From positions 1-54,810 of the forward strand of contig NZ_JPEO01000024.1 of NCBI RefSeq assembly GCF_000753795.1: a stretch of 54,810 bases of DNA, written 5' to 3'. The notes below the pieces were generated by a model. That model was not told the DNA's origin and made no database searches. It saw only the letters and a list, made by a program, of their open reading frames with translations. The DNA is from Shewanella mangrovi. Its GTDB lineage: Bacteria; Pseudomonadota; Gammaproteobacteria; Enterobacterales; Shewanellaceae. This document shows, piece by piece, positions 34,366 through 41,026 of this stretch; position 1 is the first letter of the stretch, and each line of letters opens with the position of its first letter. The position numbers and the translations under genes are program-made.

Positions 34366-34470
34366 ACGAGTGGCCGTCCGAGGCATGGATGCCGAGGCCG
34401 AGCGCTCAGGGATGAGTTTACAGCGTGCCACTGGGATGCGTGTGCATAAGCCCGCTGCAGGCGATTAACA
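34366..34470 (+). repeat. extragenic repeat-like element downstream of the Doc-like gene
   Basis: CGAG-TGGCCGT (34371-34377) is followed by the palindromic core GGCAT-GG-ATGCC (34382-34393). The minus strand of 33131-33158 has the related order GAGC-TGGCCGT then GACAT-GG-ATGTC, so the two flank the Doc-like gene in opposite orientation. Confidence 0.5.
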
Positions 34471-34539
34471 CCAAGTAATTTCTCAGCACAGTAGAAACAT
34501 GCAGAAAAGCACTGTGTTAAGCAACACCACCTATCTATA

Positions 34540-34570
34540 AAGAGTGAAGCCAATTTTCGGCTTCACTCTT
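34540..34570. terminator. terminator of the metallo-beta-lactamase-fold gene
   Basis: AAGAGTGAAGCC-AATTTTC-GGCTTCACTCTT, a twelve-pair stem ten bases past the stop of the minus-strand gene. Confidence 0.75.
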
Positions 34571-34579
34571 CAGTAAACG

Positions 34580-35575
34580 CTATTTACCGTTAGCCGCACG
34601 GTTCACATAATCCACTGGCACCCAATCATAGCCACTACCATTCTGGCGTAGATGACCAATCCCCGGGAATGACAAGTGTGGCCCAGCAACTAGCTCGCCT
34701 TCTTTAGCAAACTCAGCGAAAGCCTGTTCGCGTACCGCTTGGGCTTTGTTCTGGTCTTGGTCATAAATGATGGTGACTTTCGGGTTGGCAAATTGCACGG
34801 CAGCAATGTGAATAATGTCGCCGATAAAGGTGATGCTTTCGCCTTGGCTGTCTAAGCGATAAAACGCGGCTCCAGGAGTATGCCCCGGATGCACGGTGGC
34901 AGTAATGCCCGGCAGAACCTGTTCACTGCCGCTAAAGGTTTTGACTTTGTTGGCATCCAGATAAGGTTTCAGCGTGTTGCGGGCACCATCAAAGTAGCCT
35001 TGGCCGTATTTTGAAGCCTTCATTTTGGCGTCATCAAAGAAGAAGTCGATATCCGCTTTGCCCACATACACTGTGGCGTTGGGGAAGGTGCGTTTACCAT
35101 CGCTGAGTAAACCGCCGGTGTGGTCTGCGTGCGAATGGGTGATCAAAATATCGGTGATGTCACTTGGTTGAATACCCAATGCTGCCAAATCTGGTACAAC
35201 ATTGCCGCCTTTATCTGGGCCGAACATATGGCCAGCACCGGTGTCGACTAACACTGTGTGATCTGGCAGTTGGATCAGATAGGCGTTGATGGAACCTTCT
35301 ACAGGATTGCTTTGAAAGTTGTGTGCCAGTTGCTTATCAATTTGCGCTTGGCTGATATTGCGCAGTAAGTTTTTGGCATCTTGCGGTACGGTGCCATCGT
35401 TCAATGCAGTGACACGCACATCACCCACTTTTATGGTGTAACCGCCTGCTTGTTGGGTCACCAATTGAGGTGCGTATTGTGGGGTGTTTTTAGCAAAGCT
35501 CAGCGGAGCTTGCAGTAATGCGGCAGTACATGCTGCGGCAACCAAATAATGACTCAGATTAGACTTACGCGACAT
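34580..35575 (-). CDS. secreted metallo-beta-lactamase-fold hydrolase
   Basis: 331 residues with a signal peptide (hydrophobic core about 10-25, cleavage near SFA-K at 28). The zinc motif THSHADH (His147, His149, Asp151, His152) and later GHTPG and IGDIIH histidine/aspartate ligands are present, as in lactonase and methyl-parathion-hydrolase relatives. Location should be periplasmic. The substrate is unknown; lactones, phosphotriesters or beta-lactams are all possible in this superfamily. The frame is open 20 codons upstream, but AAGGAGG six bases before the ATG at 35575 gives a clear start just before the signal peptide. Confidence 0.88.
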   Translation of the reverse strand: MSRKSNLSHYLVAAACTAALLQAPLSFAKNTPQYAPQLVTQQAGGYTIKVGDVRVTALNDGTVPQDAKNLLRNISQAQIDKQLAHNFQSNPVEGSINAYLIQLPDHTVLVDTGAGHMFGPDKGGNVVPDLAALGIQPSDITDILITHSHADHTGGLLSDGKRTFPNATVYVGKADIDFFFDDAKMKASKYGQGYFDGARNTLKPYLDANKVKTFSGSEQVLPGITATVHPGHTPGAAFYRLDSQGESITFIGDIIHIAAVQFANPKVTIIYDQDQNKAQAVREQAFAEFAKEGELVAGPHLSFPGIGHLRQNGSGYDWVPVDYVNRAANGK

Positions 35576-35676
35576 GGATAACCTCCTTATTAAGCGATAT
35601 GCCACATATTGTGCGCTTTGTCGCAAATTTTGCAAAGTTGCATGGGGTATCAGTCAGATACAAAGGTTCTTAACGA

Positions 35677-35970
35677 TTAGCTGGCTGCGGCGAGTGGGTG
35701 GGCGTCACGCCAGTCTGCAGTTTGAATGGCAAACCATTGTTGAGCGTGTTGTTTGGCTTCTTCCAGGCTGGCGCACCACATCTCGGCAGTATAGAGCCCT
35801 TTGGGGCTGATCAGCAGCAAATAGCCCTGCTCAGTATCACCAATAATGTCGAGATCGATGTGGCGTTGGCTCGTTGGCGCCGCACTGTGTTCGCCTGAGA
35901 GTGACCAGTAGCTGGCATTGCCATAAATGAGGCTGTTGGTATGGGCGTATAGATGTGTTGCTTGTTTCAC
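35677..35970 (-). CDS. hypothetical protein
   Basis: 97 residues from a GTG start (KQATHLYAHTNSL). No signal peptide or membrane segment. The alternation of hydrophobic and polar residues in YGNASYWSL, GYLLLISPKGLYTAEMW and EEAKQHAQQWF suggests a small folded alpha/beta protein. No family is recognised. A weak AAGAG lies upstream. It is separate from the metallo-hydrolase gene by about 100 bases and could be in one transcript with it. Confidence 0.55.
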   Translation of the reverse strand: MKQATHLYAHTNSLIYGNASYWSLSGEHSAAPTSQRHIDLDIIGDTEQGYLLLISPKGLYTAEMWCASLEEAKQHAQQWFAIQTADWRDAHPLAAAS

Positions 35971-36184
35971 GTATTGTTGCTCTTAAAAAATAAGGACGTC
36001 CCTGTCCAATGTGGGTTACCAAGGTACTGAGTCAGGCGATTTCGCCGCGTTGATTACTGACGTTGAGTGTTACGCGGCTCATCGGTGTTTCATTGAAGAG
36101 ATAACTTAGCGCAGAGTGACGGCCAAGTGCTGTGGCAATCTGGCGATCAATTGTGGCGAAATTATGGCAATAGCAGCTGGCTGG

Positions 36185-36934
36185 CTATTTCGTCGGCGAA
36201 TCGGGCGTGAGACGCTGTGTAATGCAGGCCACTGCCATGTAACTTACACCGCAGATGATGCCTGACAACAACGCCGATGCTAAAACATCAATCGGCCAGT
36301 GCATACCAAGTAGTAGCCGGCTGAGACTGACCCAGCACGCCCAGCAAACTAACAGCAAGGGTAACCCTATGCGTTTACGAGGAATGAGGGCCACGCAGCT
36401 ACTGAGCGCCAGCGTACAGCTGAACAGCGTATGACCTGAAGGAAAGGAGTAGCCCGTTTCAAACTGCCATTGGCTCCAGACGTTGGCAGAAATTGGCATG
36501 GGGAGTTGATTGCTGGAGAGCGCAGCTAAGATGGCCGCTCGCCCGGCGCCATCGGTGTGATAAAACTGCTCAAGATTGAGTAAACCGCGTTGTGCCAGAT
36601 ATTCTACATAAGGGCGAGGTTCGGCGAATAGTTGTTTCAGGCCGTGACTGACCAGCATATTCAGCCCCAATGCGAGCAATATGGTGCAGCCGATCTGTAG
36701 TCGCTGTCGTCTTGGCAGTTGGCTGAGTACCAGCATCAGTACTATAGCGCTAGTGACGGCGCCCCAAGGGCGGGTGCCGGTCATTGTCAGCGCGTAATTA
36801 AGTTCGGCAAAGCCACTGGAGAGATCCAGCAAGGGAAACAGCTGTCTGCCCGAAAGGGTGATCAGCAGCGGTGGCAGTAGCAATAACAGCCAACTGCACA
36901 ACCAATAGATTTTGTTGGCACGGTTAATCGGCAT
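36185..36934 (-). CDS. pgpB: phosphatidylglycerophosphatase B-like PAP2 phosphatase
   Basis: 249 residues, inner membrane, about six hydrophobic segments. The PAP2 signature is complete: KQLFAEPRP, PSGH in SFPSGHTLF, and SRLLLGMHWPIDV. E. coli PgpB removes phosphate from phosphatidylglycerol phosphate, undecaprenyl pyrophosphate and other lipid phosphates, and this protein resembles it along its length. A GTG four codons upstream is in frame, but GGAG just before the ATG makes MPINRANK the better start. After the TAG stop the same frame continues open for 50 codons. Confidence 0.9.
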   Translation of the reverse strand: MPINRANKIYWLCSWLLLLLPPLLITLSGRQLFPLLDLSSGFAELNYALTMTGTRPWGAVTSAIVLMLVLSQLPRRQRLQIGCTILLALGLNMLVSHGLKQLFAEPRPYVEYLAQRGLLNLEQFYHTDGAGRAAILAALSSNQLPMPISANVWSQWQFETGYSFPSGHTLFSCTLALSSCVALIPRKRIGLPLLLVCWACWVSLSRLLLGMHWPIDVLASALLSGIICGVSYMAVACITQRLTPDSPTK

Positions 36935-37349
36935 TGCACTCCACACGAAGATAATTTGGCTGTGTTAATGGTCGCAGACTCGGTAATCAGCTGTAAAGCT
37001 TTTGCTCAAAGGGAACTGGACGGCGAGATGGGGTGAAGAGTGCAGTCAGTGGTGTTATTACCAATCTCAGCCCAAAAGACGACATCTGTCTGAGTTAACA
37101 GCGTTTTATCGGTTTCACATAAAAAATAGTATTGGTGAATTTTTTTATCACGTAATGACTAAATCAGTTATTGTGAATAATGAATAATTTTTATTTTTCA
37201 ATATGATGTCTTTTGTCTAGCGAAACATCGGCGAGATTTTTAAACCATCAGCTTGCGTTGGCGCACAACGGCTATTTTGCCCCAATTGACTGTCTTTATT
37301 CCGGTGGAATAATGCGCTCACTTTTCGATGTACCTACCCCTATTTATCG
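36935..37349. other. 415-base region between pgpB and ycaD
   Basis: Gene-free and AT-rich in the middle. It must hold the pgpB and ycaD promoters. A perfect dyad TTATTCC-GGT-GGAATAA at 37296-37312, about 40 bases before ycaD, could be an operator or a leader hairpin. A 61-codon frame at 37002-37187 has no support. Confidence 0.5.
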
Positions 37350-38498
37350 ATGTCTACTTACACTCGACCGGTGCTATTACTGCTCAGCGGTCTACTGCTG
37401 TTGACCCTGTCGATCGCAGTTTTAAATACGTTAGTGCCGCTGTGGCTGGCGCGTGAAAGCATGGCAACCTGGCAGGTTGGCATGGTGAGTTCGGCTTACT
37501 TTGCGGGTAATTTGCTTGGCACGTTACTGGCTGGACGCATGATTACGCGACTTGGATTTAACCGCAGTTATTATGTGGCGTCACTGCTGTTTGCCGTGGG
37601 CTGTATTGGGCTCGGATTTATGATCGGTTTTTACAGCTGGTGTTTGTGGCGCTTTGTTGCAGGTGTTGGCTGCGCCATGATCTGGGTGGTCGTCGAAAGC
37701 GCACTGATGTGTAGTGGTCATTCACGCAACCGTGGCCGTCTGTTGGCAGCCTATATGATGGTGTATTACTTCGGCACTGTCGCCGGACAACTGCTACTGA
37801 CCGAGCTGTCGACTGAGCTGATGAACGTTTTACCATGGGCGGTGGCCTTAGTGTTGAGTTCGATGTTGCCACTGCTGTTTACCCGCATTGTAAATAGCGA
37901 GCCAGCACCTCAGCAGCAAACCCATTTATGGTCGATGCTGAGATTACGCAAGGCGCGTTTGGGCATTCATGGCTGTGTGATTTCTGGCATTGTGCTCGGC
38001 TCCATGTACGGCTTGATGCCACTGTATCTCAACCATTTAGAGATGGATGACGCGACAGTGGGCTTTTGGATGGCGTTATTGGTCAGTGCGGGTATTTTTG
38101 GGCAGTGGCCGGTCGGCAAATTAGCTGATCGTTTTGGGCGTTTGCTGGTGCTGCGTGTGCAAGTGTTTGTGGTCATTGTCGGTTGTATTGCGATGTTGGC
38201 GCATGCGGCGCTTACCCCGGCCTTGTTTATCCTGGGGGCGGCCGGTTTTACCTTGTATCCCGTTGCCATGGCGTGGGCTTGTGAGAAAGTTGAACACCAT
38301 CAACTGGTGCCAATGAACCAAGCGCTGTTACTCAGTTATACTGTGGGCAGCTTAGTTGGCCCCACCTTGACAGGCGCCTTGATGGAGAGTTTTTCCGACG
38401 GTCTGCTGTTTATTATGATTGCCAGTGTGTCCTTGGTGTATCTGTTGATGTTGCTGCGTAAAGCGGAACAGCATCCAACACCCGTGGCACATGTGTAA
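37350..38498 (+). CDS. ycaD: YcaD-like MFS transporter
   Basis: 382 residues, twelve predicted membrane helices, major facilitator superfamily. Nearly line-for-line similar to E. coli YcaD: MSTYT-PVLLLLSGLLLLTL at the start, CAMIWVVVESALMCSG near 110, NRGRLLAAYMMVYYFGT, and the PVAHV C-terminus. The MFS loop motif between helices 2 and 3 reads GRMITRLGFNR. The substrate is not known for the family. No clear ribosome site precedes the ATG, which is nevertheless the family start. It ends before a strong terminator. Confidence 0.93.
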   Translation: MSTYTRPVLLLLSGLLLLTLSIAVLNTLVPLWLARESMATWQVGMVSSAYFAGNLLGTLLAGRMITRLGFNRSYYVASLLFAVGCIGLGFMIGFYSWCLWRFVAGVGCAMIWVVVESALMCSGHSRNRGRLLAAYMMVYYFGTVAGQLLLTELSTELMNVLPWAVALVLSSMLPLLFTRIVNSEPAPQQQTHLWSMLRLRKARLGIHGCVISGIVLGSMYGLMPLYLNHLEMDDATVGFWMALLVSAGIFGQWPVGKLADRFGRLLVLRVQVFVVIVGCIAMLAHAALTPALFILGAAGFTLYPVAMAWACEKVEHHQLVPMNQALLLSYTVGSLVGPTLTGALMESFSDGLLFIMIASVSLVYLLMLLRKAEQHPTPVAHV

Positions 38499-38515
38499 CG
38501 CGATTGTTGGAAATA

Positions 38516-38542
38516 GAAAAGGCCGCTGATGCGGCCTTTTTC
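38516..38542. terminator. terminator between ycaD and ubiK
   Basis: GAAAAGGCCGC-TGAT-GCGGCCTTTTTC, ten or more pairs and a T-tract. It serves both converging genes. Confidence 0.9.
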
Positions 38543-38556
38543 GTTAGCGCAGATGC

Positions 38557-38811
38557 TTATGCATCTTGGCTCAACTTTGCTTCCAGTTCAGCCACTTTGG
38601 CTTGTAATGCTTCCAGCTTTTCGCGGGTTTTCAGCAATACGTGCTGCTGCACTTCAAACTCTTCACGAGAGACCATATCCAGTTTCAGCAGTTGCTGCTG
38701 CAGTACGCTCTTGCTGCGTTCTTCAAATTCACCGGCAAACTGTTTAACTCCAGCAGGCAGGTTGTCGCTCAATTGCTTAGCGAGATCTTCAATCTTTTTC
38801 GCGTTAATCAT
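38557..38811 (-). CDS. ubiK: UbiK ubiquinone biosynthesis accessory factor
   Basis: 84 residues, BMFP (YqiC) family. The first 40 residues are amphipathic helix; the C-terminal half is a coiled coil (LLKTREKLEALQAKVAELEAKL). The motif LDMVSREEFEVQ matches E. coli YqiC/UbiK LDLVSREEFDVQ. UbiK forms a trimer that works with UbiJ in the soluble ubiquinone-synthesis complex and binds lipids. Single gene, converging on ycaD. Confidence 0.93.
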   Translation of the reverse strand: MINAKKIEDLAKQLSDNLPAGVKQFAGEFEERSKSVLQQQLLKLDMVSREEFEVQQHVLLKTREKLEALQAKVAELEAKLSQDA

Positions 38812-38965
38812 AGTGATACTTCCATCGTTGACGCCATTTGGGTGAATTGTAACCCAAGCCTTGCGGTTCTCCCAATAATTGCCGCGCTTTTGTTGTGGGG
38901 TTATGCGCAGGTGACGAACTGATGCTGGCCAGGCATTGCTGATATCGCCGCGGCGGTAGGTTGTC

Positions 38966-38974
38966 TGCTATGAT
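38966..38974 (+). promoter_or_regulatory. extended -10 promoter upstream of rep
   Basis: TGC-TATGAT is an extended -10 element about 35 bases before the rep start. No good -35 is seen, which extended -10 promoters can tolerate. Confidence 0.4.
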
Positions 38975-39007
38975 TGCCGGTCTGATAGTTGTCGCCTTGT
39001 GTTATTG

Positions 39008-41023
39008 ATGAAGTTAAACCCCGCACAGAACGAAGCCGTTCATTACATTTCTGGTCCTTGCTTGGTACTTGCTGGTGCAGGTAGTGGCAAAACGCGCGTT
39101 ATCGTCAACAAGATTGGTTATCTGATCCAAACTTGTGGCTATAAGGCGCGCCATATTGCGGCGGTGACCTTTACCAATAAAGCGGCGCGGGAGATGAAAG
39201 AGCGGGTATCGCAATCGATTGGTCGCAAAGAAGCGCGCGGGCTGTGGATTTCTACCTTTCATACTCTAGGGCTGGAAATCATCAAGCGTGAACACAAAGC
39301 GTTGGGGTTAAAGCCGGGCTTTTCGCTGTTCGATGACCAAGACTCAATGGCACTGCTGAAAGAGCTAACCGAGAAAGAGCTGCAAGAAGATAAAGACTTG
39401 CTGCGGGCGTTAGCCACTGCGATTTCCAACTGGAAAGGCGGACTGATCATTCCTGACCGCGCCCGTAAAATAGCCAAAGGTGAGCAAGAGCAGCTGTTTG
39501 CGCTGCTGTATCAACGCTACGCCCAGCATATGAAAGCCTATAACGCGCTGGATTTTGACGACCTGATTTTGCTGCCAACCTTGCTGCTGCAGTTCAACGA
39601 AGAGGTGCGTAAACGCTGGCAAAAGCGGATCCAATATCTGCTGGTGGACGAATACCAAGACACCAATACCAGCCAATACGAGCTGGTAAAACTGCTGGTG
39701 GGTGAACGTGCAAGATTTACTGTCGTGGGTGATGATGACCAATCGATCTACTCATGGCGTGGTGCCAAACCACAAAACTTGGTGCTGCTGGGTAAAGATT
39801 TCCCCGAATTGAAGCTGATCAAGCTGGAGCAAAACTATCGCTCTAGTCAGCGGATTTTGCACGCGGCCAATATTCTCATTGCCAATAATCCACACGTTTA
39901 CGATAAGTCGCTGTTCAGTGAGTTACCTTACGGTGAACCGCTGCGGATTTTGAATGCCGCCAACGAAGAGCAGGAAGCCGAGCGGGTAGTGGCCGAGATT
40001 ATTCGCCACAAGTTTATGGGCAAAACTAACTTTGGTGATTACGCCATTTTGTACCGCGGTAACCATCAGTCGCGCTTATTAGAGCGGGCCTTGATGACCA
40101 ACCGTATTCCTTATCGTTTAAGTGGCGGCACCTCGTTTTTTGCGCGAGCGGAAATCAAAGACATCATGGCTTACCTACGTTTGGTGGTGAACCCGGATGA
40201 CGATAATGCATTTCTGCGTGTGGTGAATCTGCCAAAACGCGGTATTGGCCCTGCAACGCTTGAGAAACTGGGTAACTTTGCCAACAGCAAACATATCTCC
40301 ATGTTTGAGGCGATTTTTGATGCCGGTTTGCAGCAGCATTTGGCGCCGGGCGCGATTGAAAGCCTGTTTAAATTTGGCCGTTTTATTGTCGATACTGGCG
40401 AAATTGCTGAGCGCGGTGAAGGCGTGGATGCCATTAAGCAACTGATCCGTAACATTAACTACGAAGATTATCTCTACGAATCTAGCCCTAGTGCCAAAGC
40501 TGCCGAGATGCGCATGAAAAACATCTCTGAGCTGTATCGTTGGGTGACTGAAATGCTGGCGGGCGATGATCTCGACGAGCCAATGACGCTGCCAGAAGTG
40601 GTGACCCGGTTAACATTGCGCGACATGATGGAGCGTAACAACGAAGATGAAGCTGGCGATCAAGTGCAGTTGATGACGCTGCATGCCTCCAAGGGATTGG
40701 AGTTTCCTTATGTGTTCATCGTCGGCATGGAAGAGGGCTTATTGCCGCATCAAAGCAGCATTGATGAAGACAATATTGAAGAAGAGCGCCGTCTGGCATA
40801 TGTCGGCATTACCCGTGCACAGCAGGAACTCTTTTTTGTGGTATGCCGCGAGCGGCGCCAGTTTGGTGAAACGATTCAGAGCCAAGTGAGCCGCTTTGTC
40901 GACGAACTGCCACAAGACGATCTGCACTGGGATAATCGCAAACCGGAGAAGAAAACCGAGCAAGAACGGATGCAGACTGGCAAAGCCAATATTGCCAATC
41001 TGCGGGCGATGTTTAAGAAATAG
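39008..41023 (+). CDS. rep: ATP-dependent DNA helicase Rep
   Basis: 671 residues, UvrD/Rep superfamily 1A helicase. It moves 3' to 5' on single strands and clears proteins ahead of the replisome. Visible motifs are Walker A AGAGSGKT (22-29), VTFTNKAAREM (Ia), LVDEYQDTN (II), GDDDQSIYSWRGA (III), QNYRS (IV), LMTLHASKGLEFPYV (V) and VGITRAQ (VI). Sequence follows E. coli Rep rather than UvrD throughout. GTG and TTG codons are in frame just upstream, but ATG with the family start MKLNPAQ is preferred. It converges on the diguanylate cyclase gene with three bases between. Confidence 0.96.
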   Translation: MKLNPAQNEAVHYISGPCLVLAGAGSGKTRVIVNKIGYLIQTCGYKARHIAAVTFTNKAAREMKERVSQSIGRKEARGLWISTFHTLGLEIIKREHKALGLKPGFSLFDDQDSMALLKELTEKELQEDKDLLRALATAISNWKGGLIIPDRARKIAKGEQEQLFALLYQRYAQHMKAYNALDFDDLILLPTLLLQFNEEVRKRWQKRIQYLLVDEYQDTNTSQYELVKLLVGERARFTVVGDDDQSIYSWRGAKPQNLVLLGKDFPELKLIKLEQNYRSSQRILHAANILIANNPHVYDKSLFSELPYGEPLRILNAANEEQEAERVVAEIIRHKFMGKTNFGDYAILYRGNHQSRLLERALMTNRIPYRLSGGTSFFARAEIKDIMAYLRLVVNPDDDNAFLRVVNLPKRGIGPATLEKLGNFANSKHISMFEAIFDAGLQQHLAPGAIESLFKFGRFIVDTGEIAERGEGVDAIKQLIRNINYEDYLYESSPSAKAAEMRMKNISELYRWVTEMLAGDDLDEPMTLPEVVTRLTLRDMMERNNEDEAGDQVQLMTLHASKGLEFPYVFIVGMEEGLLPHQSSIDEDNIEEERRLAYVGITRAQQELFFVVCRERRQFGETIQSQVSRFVDELPQDDLHWDNRKPEKKTEQERMQTGKANIANLRAMFKK

Positions 41024-41026
41024 CGC

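Larger units (their letters stand above)
34271..34579. other. 309-base gene-free region after the Doc-like gene
   Basis: It holds a GC-rich repeat element (about 34366-34470) and the hairpin at 34540-34570. No credible reading frame is seen. Confidence 0.6.

Noticed and set aside
35837..36022. 61-codon minus-strand frame overlapping the hypothetical gene at 35677-35970
   Set aside because: It overlaps a better frame on the same strand and lacks a ribosome site.
37002..37187. 61-codon frame upstream of ycaD
   Set aside because: No ribosome site, poor composition, and the region must carry two promoters.
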